Part shown: piece after piece, positions 23,508 to 35,520 of the stretch | How the letters are laid out: every line of letters begins with the position of its first letter | Position numbering within the stretch: position 1 is the first letter of the stretch | Source: Leptodactylus fallax | Taxonomy: Eukaryota > Chordata > Amphibia > Anura > Leptodactylidae | Direction: 5' to 3' | Assembly (NCBI GenBank): GCA_947044405.1 | Contig: CAMRHE010000647.1 | Span: forward strand, 434,001-498,000 | DNA length: 64,000 nucleotides | The notes under the pieces: generated by a model | Database searches by the model: none | What the model saw: only the letters and a program-made list of their open reading frames with translations | Told to the model about the DNA's origin: nothing | Program-made: the position numbers and the translations under genes

Positions 23508-23747
23508 AGAATAAGGGAACATTTTAAATCAATTGAGACAGGGCAAGGATCTTGTAGGTTGATAAAGCATATCAGGGAAGCTCACGACTATTATGGGTAT
23601 TGCTGGTTTAGAAAGAGTAAGGCCTTTAATAACAGGATGAGATAGAGAATTGTTAAGGAGAGAAGAGAAGCAAGGTAGATAACGTCTCTTGGTGCCATAG
23701 GAGCTTTAGATTTAAATGATCGGAACAACCTTGGCGTCTTTTTATAA
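23508..23747 (+). pseudogene. Penelope-like element C-terminal (GIY-YIG) remnant
   Basis: The frame reads RIREHFKSIETGQGSC, LIKHIREAHDYYGYCWF, then after a stop RIVKERREAR, stop, ITSLGAIGALDLNDRNNLG and VFL followed by a stop. This matches the layout I recall for the C-terminus of Penelope/Neptune-type elements (R-x-EHL-x-SI...H-x-x-x-x-H...WI-x-x-L-x-x-x-x-P-x-GLN). Both internal stops are TAG; the second falls where tryptophan is expected in the WI motif (TGG to TAG). It covers 80 codons, is dead, and lacks the RT. The text downstream (to about 24000, AGAAACGC) may be its 3' untranslated part. Confidence 0.55.
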
Positions 23748-24689
23748 AATGTTTTTAATGCGTACGTAGGATGTTTATATTGTTCCTATGGTAATACTGA
23801 CATGACGTGCCTGCGTATGTTCGTCAAGTGATTGTTATAGGCTGTTGTATTTATAAGCCTATAAGTAGTGCACCTTTGCGTTTGTCGCGTGACCTGTAGC
23901 CAGAAGATGCACAGAAACGCAAAATGGCTGTTGTCCTGTGGAACGCACTGTGTTTGTTTCCCGCCTTGTGATGTTATATAGCTGAATAAAGAAGTATTTT
24001 TAAGGCTAGTGGGTGCTGCTTTTCCTTGGTTTCTTATCATGTGGATTCTATGAACTGTGTGCTTTACAAACTGAGCACACTGCAACCTTTCTGTAAAGTT
24101 CTAAATCCGTCCTGATGAATGTGCAAGCTATGAGAGAGGTTCTTCTCCTTCTGTGGTGTCTATATAAACCTGCAGTCACACGACAGTGAAAATCGGCCAT
24201 GTGATGGTCTGCTTTAACATAATATAAATAATAACATAATTTTTTGAATATTAAAATTATACCCCATCTATTATTTAACTACTGTAATAACAATTTACAG
24301 TACACTGGAATACATTTTGCTTGTTGCAAGTGTATATTGATTGTACAGCAGAGCTGTCATGTAAAGTGTATATTACTCACAACTTCCATTCATATTTGTC
24401 AACATAAATGGGATTGAAATGGGATGTAGACTAGATACCACCTTGCACTAATATTTAACTGATCGGTGAATAGGCATATTGATGTATATCAAAGAAAGAA
24501 ACATTTTTTTTATAATGCTTCCATACTGAGCAAATATTTAAAATCTAAACACTAAATAAACAATTGTATCAGTGTACAGCTCCCACAGCACAGTCCTTAG
24601 GGCTGGCCATAACTTGTGGCCACTGCACATAAGAGAAATATATTGGAAAGTCAGAGAACTGGCCACCTTTAAGCCAAGCCTGCACTGTG

Positions 24690-25060
24690 ATTTTTCCAGG
24701 CTAAAAATACTGAGTACCTATTCTAAGGTTTAGTCATAAATATCAGATCAGTAAGGTTCGGCACCTGGAACCCCATAGATCAGATTTTTATTTTAAGCAG
24801 TTTATATACAGAGAATGGAGCAGGTAGCAGACCGCACTGTTCTCAGTGTAGTGGTCAGACCAGGTACTGCAGATCAGCTCCCATTCACTTGAATAAGAGC
24901 TAAGCTGCAGTTCAGCCACTACACAGAAAACAGAGTTGTCTGCTTTCTTCATTTGCTGTGTATTAGCTTCTCAAAACAACTGATCTGTGGGAACGCTAGG
25001 TGTTGGATCCTCACCCATCTGATATTGATGGCCTATTCTTTAGCCAAGAAAAAAACCTAT
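24690..25060. repeat. Dispersed frog MITE-like repeat, diverged
   Basis: Contains ATCAGATCAGTAAGGTTCGG, CTCCCATTCACTTGAATAAG and CTGATATTGATGGCCTATTC, in the arrangement of common frog TTAA-type MITEs (a 'history of preceding rank': date-like palindromic cores around GATCAG and GGCCTATTC). Ends are too diverged to place exactly. Confidence 0.45.
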
Positions 25061-25974
25061 AAGTAGCAATAAGTAGCATTAGAAACTATAGCATTGTAGA
25101 CAGATTGTTGAACTAAATGACCCTTATGTGTGGCTATTATGTAAATTTCTTCCACTAGTGCATTTATGAAAATTTACAATTATGTTATATTTTGTCTCCA
25201 TGAGCCATATCATTTTTTTTAATAATGACCTAATTTTCACCCAAAAGTTTTGTTAGCAATATGGACAAAAATGAAAACCTGACTAAAGAACACTGCATTT
25301 CCAATATGACTAATAAACACAAACTTTGGAGCAGCAACAGGTAACTGTGACTTTATCCCTATGGAGATATACTGTACTTCTATATCTGCAGTATTCCTTC
25401 TGAAATAGGGAAACAATCCTGTCCAATTGGCAGCAAACAGGTTAAAATCGGGCACAAAATTTAAGTATTTTCCAAAACCCATCAAAAGCTGTAGACTTTC
25501 TAACAGTCCACACTCCCTTTATTATTCCTTTCATCTAACTGCGCAAAGCAGAACATCAAGCCAAGGAACGTTTCTATTCTACTCACGTCGTTCAGTCATG
25601 CTGATCTTCAAAGAGAGCTTTAAAATTTTACCTTCAGGCCATATTTATGCGAGCATGAATCAGAGCTGCACCAAATGAAATAATCCTTTCCTCCCAGTTA
25701 CTTGTCACCGTACTTTACCGGGGAGCGTTCATTCCAGTTTTTCAGAAAAGTTCATGTACCGTGGGAATCTCATCAGACCATAAAGATTTCACCATTTTTT
25801 TTGCAAGGTGAATGGGATTGTGGAACCTATATTGTCTTCACCTGAACTGTCCATCCTCCATCGTTACATGAGCTAAACAATAACAGGTTTCTCTGTCATT
25901 ATAGTTTAACATTACATTAATGTAAAAAGGAAAATATATACATATATTCTTTCCAGGCAAGTTGTCTTTGGATA

Positions 25975-26335
25975 TCAGAAGTTTTTGTGCTTTCTGCTTT
26001 ACCACTAGTCTTTAAAATGCAGAAATTATATTGTTCATATTTCTAGGTTTACTTGTGGTATTTACTAAAGGATTGAAATGACAACTTCTTGTTAAAATGA
26101 AGCCAGTGATTCTACAGGGGAGGTTTTTGTCAGCCATACATTTTCTCCCCAACATCCATAGATTATGTTCTAGTTATTTAGGTCCATGAGTATTTTCCTG
26201 AAACAAGCCTATAGAAGTTCTGCTAATAATACAATGGATCATTTTCTGCTTATCTGTTCCATTTTCAACTGGGGAACTATTGAGGGGGCATGATTTAGTC
26301 ATGGGGTGAGGGCTCTACAATGTTTATATGCTACT
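25975..26335. repeat. Unclassified dispersed repeat R, copy 3
   Basis: The longest continuous copy: GTGCTTTCTGCTTTACCAC, AAATGCAGAAATTATA, TTTCTAGGTTTACTTGTGG, then GCCAGTGATTCTACAGGGG, TAGATTATGTTCTAG, TTCTGCTTATCTGTTCC and GGCATGATTTAGTCATGGG. It links the blocks seen separately at 18464 and 19700. Confidence 0.55.
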
Positions 26336-26594
26336 GGAGATAGAGCAAGGGGGAGGTATTCTGCTGAAGCCTGTTGTTTTACAGTTAAACACAGAATAGT
26401 AATATGGAGGAAGAGCTGTGGGCTGGTGTGAGTTGTGGCAGACATGACTGATCCCCTGGGACACATATGACAATAACGACAATGAAAAACATTTCCAATG
26501 TTCTTTTCTCACATAGACTCAAAGTGCAGGGAACATTGTGGAGTAGGGGCGTTAGTACCTGCAATACAGGTGCTCATCTCCAAAGCCCACAAGG

Positions 26595-26765
26595 GTCAGT
26601 TGTTTGCACTGGGAGTCAATTTACCTATCAGTATTTTTTTGGTATTACCCATATAAATCCCTCACAAACACAGGGAGAATCTACAAACTCCATGCAGATG
26701 TTGCCCTTGATTGGATTGGAACTCAGGACCCCAGTGCTGCAATATATAGAATTTTTACGTATTTC
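26595..26765 (-). mobile_element. tRNA-derived SINE, partial
   Basis: On the minus strand it carries the head of the SINE seen at 30980 and 59685: GCACTGGGGTCCTGAGTTCC, CAATCAAGGGCAACATCTGC, ATGGAGTTTGTAGATTCTCC and TGTTTGTGAGGG. The B-box-like GAGTTCCAATCC is mutated. The tail toward 26595 has lost similarity. Confidence 0.6.
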
Positions 26766-27079
26766 TCAGATTTATTTGCAGCATGAAACAAAATAATATC
26801 AAGAGAAAAGCAAATTTCAAGGACATAACTAATATTCATTTTTATATTTAATACCACATGGTTTGACAGATCTCCTTAAAGCATTTTTGGCCACATTTAG
26901 GTAGGTGTCATCAATTTAATAGGTAGTTATTTTTTCTACACATCCTTTATGGAATCGTCATTAACTAATATGCAGTAATTATTTTTATCTGTTGGTCAGA
27001 TCAGACCTTTCATCTAGCAACGTTTCATGGGCTATCCTATCAACAGGTCAGAAAGTATTATATATAAATAATATATATA

Positions 27080-28647
27080 CAGTCATGGCCAAAAGTTTTG
27101 AGAATGACACAAATATTATATTTTCACATGATCTGCTGCCCTCTGGTTTTTATGTGTGTTTGTCAGATGTTTTTTATCACATACAGAAATATAATTGCAT
27201 TCATATTATGAGTAACAGAAGCTTATATTGACAGTTAGAATGAGTTAATGCAGCAAGTCAATATTTGCAGTGTTGACCCTTCTTCTTCAGGACCTCTGCA
27301 ATTCTCCCTGGCATGCTCTCAATCAACTTCTGGACCAAATCCTGACTGATAGCAGTCCATTCTTGCAGAATCAAAGCTTTAATTTTGTCTGAATTTGTTG
27401 GTTTTTGTTTGTCCACCCGTCTCTTGATGATTGACCACAAGTTCTCAATGGGATTAAGATCTGGGGAGTTTCCAGGCCATGGACCCAAAATCTCTATGTT
27501 TTGTTCCCTGAGCCATTTAGTTATCACCTTTGCTTTATGGCAAGGTGCTCCATCATGCTGGAAAAGGCATTGTTGAGCGCCAAACTGCTCTTAGACGGTT
27601 GGGAGAAGTTGCTCTTGGAGGACATTCTGGTACCATTCTTTATTCATGGCTGTGTTTTTAGGCAAGACTGTGAGAGAGCCGATTCCCTTGGCTGAGAAGC
27701 AACCCCACACATGAATGGTTTCAGGATGCTTTACAGTTGGCATGAGACAAGACTGGTGGTAGCGCTCACCTCTTCTTCTCCGAATAAGCTGTTTTCCAGA
27801 TGTTCCAAACAATCGAAAAGGGGATTCATCAGAGAAAATGACTTTACCCCAGTCCTCAGCAGTCCACTCCCTGTACCTTTTGCAGAATATCAGTCTGTCC
27901 CTGATGTTTTTTCTGGAGAGAAGTGGCTTCTTTGCTGCCCTCCTTGAGACCAGGCCTTGCTCCAAGAGTCTCCGCCTCACAGTGTGTGCAGATGCACTCA
28001 CACCTGCCTGCTGCCATTCCTCAGCAAGCTCTGCACTGCTGGTAGCCTGATCCCGCAGCTGAAACACTTTTAAGAGACGGTCCTGCCGCTTGCTGGTCTT
28101 TCTTGGGCGCCCTGGAGCCTTTTTGGCACCAATGGAACCTCTCTCCTTGAAGTTCTTGATGATGCGATAGATTGTTGACTGAGGTGCAATCTTTCTAGCT
28201 GCAATACTCTTCCCAGTTAGGCCATTTTTGTGCAGTGTAATGATGACTGCACGTGTTTCTTTAGAGATAACCATGGTTAACAGAAGAGAAACAATGATGG
28301 CAAGCACCAGCCTCCTTTTAAAGTGTCCAGTGGTGTCATTCTTACTTAATCATAACAGATTGATCTCCAGCCCTGTCCTCATCAACACCCACACCTGTGT
28401 TAATGGAGCAATCACTGAAACGATGTTAGGTGGTCTTTTTAAGGCAGGGCTGCAATGATGTTGAAATGTGTTTTGGGGGATAAAGTTCATTTTCTAGGCA
28501 AATATTGACTTTGCAAGTAATTGCTGTTAAGCTGATCACTCTTTATAACATTCTGGAGTATATGCAAATTGCCATTAGAAAAACTGAAGCAGCAGACTTT
28601 GTAAAAATTAATATTTGTATCATTCTCAAAACTTTTGGCCATGACTG
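27080..28647 (-). mobile_element. Tc1-like transposon, copy A (1568 bp, DD35E type)
   Basis: Starts CAGTCATGGCCAAAAG and ends CTTTTGGCCATGACTG, flanked by TA on both sides (27078-27079 and 28648-28649). The terminal inverted repeat continues through TTTTGAGAATGA(C/T)ACAAAT. An inner repeat (GCAA(A)GTCAATATTTGC) lies about 180 bp in from both ends, giving the IR/DR layout. By eye it differs from copy B (54739-56304) at about 13 to 15 positions and two 1-bp indels, so the two are about 99% identical. Confidence 0.93.
27258..28307 (-). pseudogene. Tc1-like transposase, copy A, nonsense-mutated
   Basis: The reading starts at 28307 (MLAIIVSLLLTMVISKETRA) and is the same protein as copy B until codon 239, where CAA (Gln) has become TAA (27591-27593). 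After the stop the frame continues intact to 27258 and includes the second catalytic aspartate (QHDGAPCH) and the glutamate (DLNPIENLW). The first aspartate is in VIFSDESPF. One substitution therefore inactivates an otherwise complete gene. Here the C-terminus ends KKKGQHCKY, five residues longer than copy B. Tc1-like transposases usually end in a short tail of the type GG-x-TKY, so copy A probably keeps the ancestral tail. The start could also be the ATG 11 codons later (MVISKE). Confidence 0.92.
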
Positions 28648-28770
28648 TATATAGCAGGCAGACCCATTTAAGACTACATTTCTCAGAATGTAGATGACCA
28701 AAGCAAGCTGTGTATATTGTAGAATAAATAAGGGATGCTGGAAGATTTTAGCCTTTACAACTGAGTAACA

Positions 28771-29010
28771 CTAGGTTCACACTAGCGTTCAGCTTTCCAT
28801 TCTTTGGGTCCACTTGGGGACCCGAAAAACGGAAAACTAACTCGCTTAAGAAGCGGTTACCCACAGAAACCCGTGCACCCCTAGACTATAATGGGGCCAC
28901 TGAGTTTCCACCACAAAAATATGGAAAAATGCAGAGAGAAAAGTCCTCTCCGCGTTTTTTAAGCGGCTTCAGAGACGGAAACCCTGAACGTATATTGTGA
29001 ACCTAGCCTG
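28771..29010. mobile_element. Foldback MITE (GGTTCACACTAGCG family)
   Basis: Left end CTAGGTTCACACTAGCGTT and right end AACGTATATTGTGAACCTAG are inverted repeats. Inner arms also pair (TTTCCATTCTTTGGG / CCGCGTTTTTTAAGCGGC). CTGAGT occurs just outside both ends (28761-28766 and 29009-29014) and may be the target duplication. Confidence 0.65.
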
Positions 29011-29253
29011 AGTCAATCAATAACACAGGTTTGGAATTTAGGACAAAGCAAGTAATATAAATTTAAAGGGCGTTTACTTCCTCTCCCACTGCATATGGCA
29101 GCACAGATAGAAGATAGGAGGGATTCCAAATGGCGAGAGTGGTGCAAGGGGAGCTGAAAGTACGCATCCAGTTTTCACCAACTCTTTCATTTGCATATTG
29201 ATTCAAAGTGAAGTTTTTTCCAAATCTGCAAAAGTAAAAGCTTAACATGACAC

Positions 29254-29574
29254 TTAAAGGAGTTGTACTACCTCAGAATAGGGGATAATTGTCAGATCAT
29301 TGGAGGTCCAACTGCTGCGATCCCCAGTGATTAGAAGAACAGAGCTTCCTGTGATTAAAACATTATTGCATGACCTGCACTCCATTTCACTTCCATGGGG
29401 CTGTTGTAGAGTGCGGTCCATAGAAATGTATAGAATCCCAAACACGCAAGTGCACAAGCACTTCATTCACAGGGAGGATTCAGGGGGCTTTTATTCCATG
29501 TTCTAATCACTTTAATTTCAGCAGTCAGACCTGTAGATAGGAGATAAGTGTCTTTAGTGACAAAGCTCCTTTAA
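29254..29574. mobile_element. TTAA-flanked MITE
   Basis: Begins TTAAAGGAGTTGTACTACC and ends AAAGCTCCTTTAA, with TTAA at both ends (piggyBac- or Kolobok-like target site). The interior has GATCATTGGAGGTCCAACTG and CCCAGTGATTAG, typical of frog members of this group. Confidence 0.7.
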
Positions 29575-29591
29575 GTTATTAGCAGAAAACT

Positions 29592-29692
29592 TTAAAGGGG
29601 TTACTTGGTTTCTAACAAAGATGGCCTATCCTTAGGATAGGCCATTAATATTAGATCTGCAGGTGTATGACATAAGCGGATAACCCCTTTAA
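29592..29692. mobile_element. Short TTAA-flanked MITE (101 bp)
   Basis: TTAAAGGGGTTACTTGG at the left and CGGATAACCCCTTTAA at the right form the inverted ends. The palindromic core CCTATCCTTAGGATAGGCC lies in the middle. It is separated from the preceding MITE by only 17 bp. Confidence 0.75.
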
Positions 29693-30654
29693 CTTGGTTG
29701 TTTCACTGGCTTTTGTTGTGAGTTATCACGCTGCAACAGATTATCGGATTCAAGTTAAACTTTGTTACATCTGTATGTATATTAGTATTATATTATAAAT
29801 AAAAAATGTAAAATATAAACATAAAAAAATATGTAATGGTAATGAAAGTATTCAGTCCTCCATGAGAATTGAGAAACTTCTAGTTTGATGGGTATTCCTT
29901 CTCCTCATTGAGAACAAGCAATGACTGATGTGCCAGCTATAAAATCATGAGATAAGTTTTGCTACAACTTATCATTCTGCTTAGAGCATTGTGTTTTGTC
30001 CTCAATTTGAGCTCAGCAATCACAGTATGCGGAGTGCTGTCATTTCCCTGAAGTAAGCTATACCCTAATGTAATTGCCATATAATTGACTTGAAATGTTA
30101 AACCTTGGCAGGTATTTAAACTCTCAATTTACGTTTTATTTGAAGACAAGCTCTTCACAGTTATCGAAATAATGAGAGAAAAGGGATTCGCTATAGAGCT
30201 TGTTAGAGAATCATTAAAATGTAGTATGTAATATTTACTAAACAAAAATCATGAATGTTATACATCTTTATGACACTAATGGAATGAATTACATACGCAA
30301 ATTAAAAAGTTAGTTCTTTAGTACTTAGGTCTGTACCTAGTGTGCATTTACTATCTTTCTATGCGGTTTAGCCCATTCTTGACTGTATATGGGGCACCAG
30401 ATGTTAAATGTATAACATGTCTGTGAAAAAAACAGCATGTACTAAAATCTATATGACTGCTTGCTTTATATTTACTAGGCAATGTTTTGTTTAATAGTTG
30501 TTCATCCATTTACCTGCATTACCTCTATCCCCCAGAGAAAGAACAATGGGAATAGCAGCCAAATTTTTAAAGTCATACATAACTAAGGGTTATTACCCTT
30601 TGGGTAAATTGCTGCTGAGACGGGAATTACTGGGAGATGGAAATTATTGGTTAT

Positions 30655-30930
30655 GAGTCCTGACCACCATGGTACAACTTACAGAAACAGACGAGCCGCG
30701 CTGCTCTACTCTGTTTTGTGACTGCCATGCAGGTGAATGGGAGTTTCAGAAACTGCACAGCACATTTAGCTACACTGTTTCCATAACCATGGACCTATGA
30801 AAACAGTGTAGCTTAGCTGTTTTAAGCTGTTTCCATAGCTCCCATTGACTTCTTTGGGAGTCACAGAAAAAGCATAGAGCAATGGTGCTCAGCTGTTTTT
30901 GCAAGTCCCACCATGGTGGTCGGGAATTAT
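30655..30930. mobile_element. Foldback MITE (CCACCATGG arms)
   Basis: GAGTCCTGACCACCATGGT near 30655 is mirrored by CCACCATGGTGGTCGGG near 30910. Further inward, GAATGGGAGTTTC pairs with CATAGCTCCCATTGAC, and TACACTGTTTCCATA pairs with TATGAAAACAGTGTA, so the whole element folds into one long hairpin. No coding content. Confidence 0.65.
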
Positions 30931-30979
30931 GGGCCATTATTCTCATCTTATTAACCTATCAGCCATACCTTTAAAGTGA

Positions 30980-31177
30980 TGAGTCAGTGGTTAGTGCCAC
31001 TAGAGTCCTGGGTTTGTATCCAGCCAAGGACACCATCTGTATAGTGTTTGTATGTTTTCCCCATATTTGCATGGTCTTCCTCCATAGGAAATTTAGATTG
31101 TGAGCCCTACAGTGAGTGGAGACAATATGTGTAAAGTGCTGAGGAATATGTGAATATAATAAAATAAATACAAGCAT
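30980..31177 (+). mobile_element. tRNA-derived SINE with LINE-like 3' tail
   Basis: The head GATGAGTCAGTGGTTAGTGC resembles a tRNA A box, and TCCTGGGTTTGTATCCAGCC contains a decayed B box (ancestrally GGGTTCGAATCC). The body AAGGACACCATCTG, GTTTGTATGTTTTCCCC and GGTCTTCCTCC is followed by the tail TTGTGAGCCCTACAGTGAG, GTAAAGTGCTGAGGAATATG and AATAAAATAAAT. That tail type is shared with a LINE that presumably mobilised it. Not a functional tRNA gene. Confidence 0.7.
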
Positions 31178-31517
31178 TTAAAGGGAATCTGTCATCAGAG
31201 GTCAGTATCTCCACCAGGCTTGCAGATAGAATGGTTAGGGTCATCCGAATGATACGGTAGTTTATCCTTGATGCCTTAGTTATTGTCAGTCAGTATGCAA
31301 ATGAGATCTTTGTAGCAATGAAGCATCACCGTTTCTCCAAAGATGTAAGTGGATACAACCTTGTTGCACCAAAGAGGTCATATGCATACTGATCTAAACA
31401 GTGATATCTCAGTAATGGAGGCACCAATTCTCAAGAAGAAAAATGCTTGATGTAGTTGACCCTACCTATCTGTGGGATTGGGTTGATATGTTGTTCTGGT
31501 GGCAAACTCCCTTTAAA
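31178..31517. mobile_element. TTAA-flanked MITE (340 bp)
   Basis: Starts TTAAAGGGAATCTGTCATCAG-like text and ends GGCAAACTCCCTTTAA. This terminal repeat (AAAGGGAA(T/C)CTGTCA(T/C)CAG) is very common in frogs. It abuts the 3' tail of the SINE at 30980-31177. Confidence 0.75.
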
Positions 31518-31599
31518 GTGGCAGACAATCTGTACCTAAAAGCTAATAATATATAAATTTGATACTGCATATTCTGACACATAGCTCAGAACTGGAGTA

Positions 31600-31870
31600 T
31601 AACTTTAAAGGGGTTGTGAAAATATTGATACTTATCCCCTGTCTACAGGGATTCTGTAGTTTAAAAAGGAGCAATAGATGTGCATGTCTTTTGCACTACA
31701 CTGTCTATGGGACTGGCAGTAATAGGCAAAAGCCATTGCATGACTATCTCTGGCAGTCCCTTAGACTTGAATAGAGCAAGGGAGACACACATAGCCATTG
31801 TTCAGTACAGAGCTTTCCAGACCCTTGTTCTGGAAATTGGGGTGTCAGTAGTGACCCAGCCCCTTCAACT
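31600..31870. mobile_element. Diverged MITE
   Basis: Starts TTTAAAGGGGTTGTGAAAA near 31604 and ends CCAGCCCCTTCAACT near 31870, with CTTATCCCCTGTCTACAGGG inside. Looks like a worn member of the TTAA group. Confidence 0.4.
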
Positions 31871-32614
31871 AAATGTGCCCTACAGGTTTATGCATCATTA
31901 TCTGTCTTGATTTTTTTCCTGGTTTCATAATATGGAATTATTGAAGGTGTATTATGTATACTATGACAACAAAAGATCTTTTTTTTCCTAGGAAATGTCA
32001 CTTTAACATTTTTGTGTAATGAGGGAAGAGTCAGAGTGATTCAAGAAACAACTGAAAATACTGATCATTTCAACCTTGTGGTTTAGGTGTTCTTAAGTAC
32101 AAGTCTCTTGTATATTTCTACTAACAATGTAGTAATTGCTTTGTAGAAGGACGCATTCTGTCCTACAGCAGGGATTTTTTTTTTTCAAAAAACCTTTGCA
32201 GTCGACTAAGCTTTCTATATACATGTATTTTCTTGTCATTTATGGTAATTATTGCTTGCACAGATTATATTCTAGAAATTTACAGAATAAAATGTTACTA
32301 TGCATTATGGTAAATTCAGGTATTATGCACAAAAGTTACTGTTATGTAATGCTATTTGGAAATATGCTTTATTCATATTAGCTGTGGATTGCTGAATTAT
32401 TCTCTAGTTAAAAATTGTAGCAAAAGGACTGGGTCTTATAGGATTTAATTCACCAGTCCCTGTTCGACAATAAATTTTGGTTCCAGCTGTGGAAATTTTT
32501 GCCTCACTTTCTAGTTTGCAGAGGAATTTGTGTTTATCTGTGCTTGGTGTCTGTCAGAGCACAGGTCAGACATCGGTGCAGAGAAGAAACTGTTTTGTTT
32601 TGATAGCAAAAGAG

Positions 32615-32795
32615 TATAGTCACATGTGGCAGATTTGTTGCAGAAATTTCTGCAAATAAAATTCAATTCTAAATATTTGAGTGGAGTTGTTTCTCTATGA
32701 AGCACATGGATTTCTGCAGGCTACATTTAGAAGAATTGAACAGTCACAGAAGTGTCTCCAACAAACCTACTGCCTTGTGAATATACCCTTAAGAG
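32615..32795. mobile_element. Diverged MITE (TTGTTGCAGAAATT family)
   Basis: GTATAGTCACATGTGGCAG with ATTTGTTGCAGA on the left is mirrored by TCTCCAACAAACCTAC with TTGTGAATATACCC on the right. The interior includes GAAATTTCTGCAAATAAAA. No clear target duplication. Confidence 0.5.
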
Positions 32796-33044
32796 TGGGT
32801 GTCATTAGGGAGATGACCCACATGCCGATCACTGTACAGGACCGCCTCCAGGGCCCATATTATACAGGGTCAGAAGCAGTTGGCTCAGTGCTCTGCATTT
32901 TGACCGGGTGCTGGTACTGTAGCTAAGATCCCATTGAAAATATATTTATGGCCTATACTATGTTCTATCCTGGACAATTTTTATAAACAATAGAACTAAA
33001 TGAAAGGGGCATGTTGGGACTTTGATATTTATGGTACCCCACCA

Positions 33045-33310
33045 AATAAAAGGTTTAATGGTTCGCCACACCCAGGGAAGCATTGCATCCTTTCCTTGTT
33101 TACTAGACACAGCTCCATACATTTATGAGTGGTTGTGTCTGGTATTGTAGCTCAGTTTCATTCACTTGTCATCGCTTTTCCTATTCCCTGGTTGAACTTG
33201 ATGGACATACGCCTTTTTTCTAATGTACTAACTATGTAACTATGAGCTGCAGAGAATTGCAATGCTAGGCATAGCCACCATAATGTACCGAGCAGGACAA
33301 TGGGCGTGGG
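33045..33310. repeat. Frog repeat interrupted by a CR1-like LINE tail
   Basis: The outer sequence (TTACTAGACACAGCTCC, GTTGTGTCTGGTATTGTAGC, TCAGTTTCATTCACTTG, then AGCTGCAGAGAATTGC and GGCATAGCCACCATAATGTA) is a palindromic frog repeat. Its symmetry is broken between about 33172 and 33243 by GGTTGAACTTGATGGACATA and CTAACTATGTAACTATG, the 3' tail of the LINE described at 37165-37720, here on the plus strand. Confidence 0.55.
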
Positions 33311-33349
33311 AAGGAGCTCAGACTCCACTGATCTGTTATACATGGCCTA

Positions 33350-35518
33350 TCATACTGCTATGTATGATATCTCAAAATAACTTATAGCCCTACGGTGGAC
33401 CTGAAAACCAAAATGTTAAAATAATTCCTACCAGCAGATCTGGTGGAATTATTGGTGGAAGCAAAATTCTAAATAACAGTATCATATAATGTGCAGCTAA
33501 TATATTTTAGGAATATGGTATAAATAGGTGGCCTGTCCTTAGAACAGATCATCAGTGTGGTATTGGATCCCTGAGACACCAAGCAATAAAACATAGGGGC
33601 CACACTGGAACACTGTCTTGAACATTTTCACTTGAATGCCTACAGTTATGTACTCCAACACCCCAATAAATGTGCATGTTCACAACAGTCTGGTGTGCAT
33701 ATATATTTCAGTAGGGAGAAGAGGCTGCCCCTATACATATTAGATTGGAAAATCCACCAATATATATATCTAGCATGTATAGCAAGCTATAGTCTATGTT
33801 GTGCCTACACTTTACTCTACTCCAAAACATATTTTTATATGTATTTACCTAATAGCACAGATGTTGAAAAGTTAAAAATGCATTCCTCAATGCATTACTA
33901 AATTGTCTATCTTGTTATCATTATTTATGCTATGCCACATTTTATTCAGTGCATTCCCCATCAGAATTGTCTCCATAGAAAAGATTCTGAAGTTTTTTTA
34001 TTTACACATCCAGGCCTAAGATCTAATCTTACAAATATTATTTTGCTATTGCTTATTGGTTTATTTTTATTGGAGATTGCTAATGCCAGTTAGTTTTTTA
34101 ATTAAGTTTAATGCACTTTCTGAGCAAATATAGATTATAGGGAAATGAGTAAAATTCCTGACAACTCAGTGATTTTATTGTTACAGTGGTATAAACAAAA
34201 TACAAGCTAATATTGTAAAATGTGACCAGTGTTGCTTGCAGGAAATGATTAACTTGTATGTAAGAATATGGCCGAATGTTGACAGTACATCAATGTCTTC
34301 AGCTTGGAAAGTAATTTCATTTTTTGGTGTGTATTGATGAATAGCTTCACACCAAACCACTTGTTTGTTGTAGCTATTTCACTCGTGACATTTTCTGTCT
34401 TTGTTTTTAATGTAATTTTAAGCCTAGTTATACATTTAGAATAATAATACATGTATACATGGATTGCACATCTATGTCTGCATTTTGAGACAGGTTCACC
34501 GATTTTGGCAGGAGCGGTAGACTATTTTATATGTATGGGGCCTCCCTCTGCTGAATCTGTGAAAAAGATTCGGGCATATTAGATTTTAGCGCCTGATGCT
34601 TTTGGTCATAAGCTTCCACAAAAGGTGTTTTACAGTGGTTTACCTCCTTCTCTCCATTGAGACCACACGCATTCTTTGCCTAGTCAAGAATGCATGTGCT
34701 TGAGAAGATAAGGAGGGGTAGCTGCAGCTAGTTGTGTGGCCACCTTTAAGATTTATTCAGATTAGTTTCTTTGGTGTAATATTCTGTGCTGCACCATTTT
34801 CTAGGATTGTTCATTTTTTGCAGATTACTATACTGGGTCTGATTTGAAGACTGAACAAGCAAAGGAGGCTTTGGGTATAAGTAATAAAAATTGTAAGTCT
34901 AGTTGCTTACATCAAACAAGATACAGTATAACAAAACATTTCAAGCTTGTTCACCTTTTTATGTAGACTTTCCTTTAGGCAAAAACTATAAAATACTGTA
35001 CAAGAACAGGTTACCCAAAATTTTGAATCTAGCATGTTTAACTCAGAGTATACACTGTTTGCTTCTGTATTTTTAAGTGCACCCAATTGACTTATAAATG
35101 GAATAGTTCAAGATAGATGGGAACATTCATCATTGTATTTACATACTTATGACATTTTTACTCTATTCACTCCAGTTTTCTAAAGGGTATGTGGGAGCAG
35201 GGATAGGGAAGGAACCTCAGTAGTTTCCACATTTATTATAATTTACGTCAGAAATTGGAGTAAATAATAAGTGAAATCTACACCAACTGATAGCTGAGGT
35301 AGATTTCCTTTCTGGCACATAGATGGGCCTGAAATGCACCACAATTATGCAAGTGAGCGGGTGTAAACGCCAGTTTTCATAACTTTCCCTAGATTCTCTA
35401 GGGCATATAACCAGGCATAATATTTAAATTTATATATAGGTTATCATGATTGCAAGAATTTCCTTACATATTGCAATATCTTATCTATCATCTGTCTACC
35501 TAGCTATCTTCTGTAAGG
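33350..35518. other. No gene seen; intron-like sequence
   Basis: No splice-flanked coding segment, element ends or tandem array could be supported. Composition is AT-rich and unique-looking. ORFs here are short and have no recognisable domain. Confidence 0.4.
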
Positions 35519-35520
35519 TA

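Noticed and set aside
30980..31060. tRNA gene (A- and B-box-like text)
   Set aside because: The B box is mutated, no cloverleaf closes, and the sequence continues into a SINE body and LINE tail.
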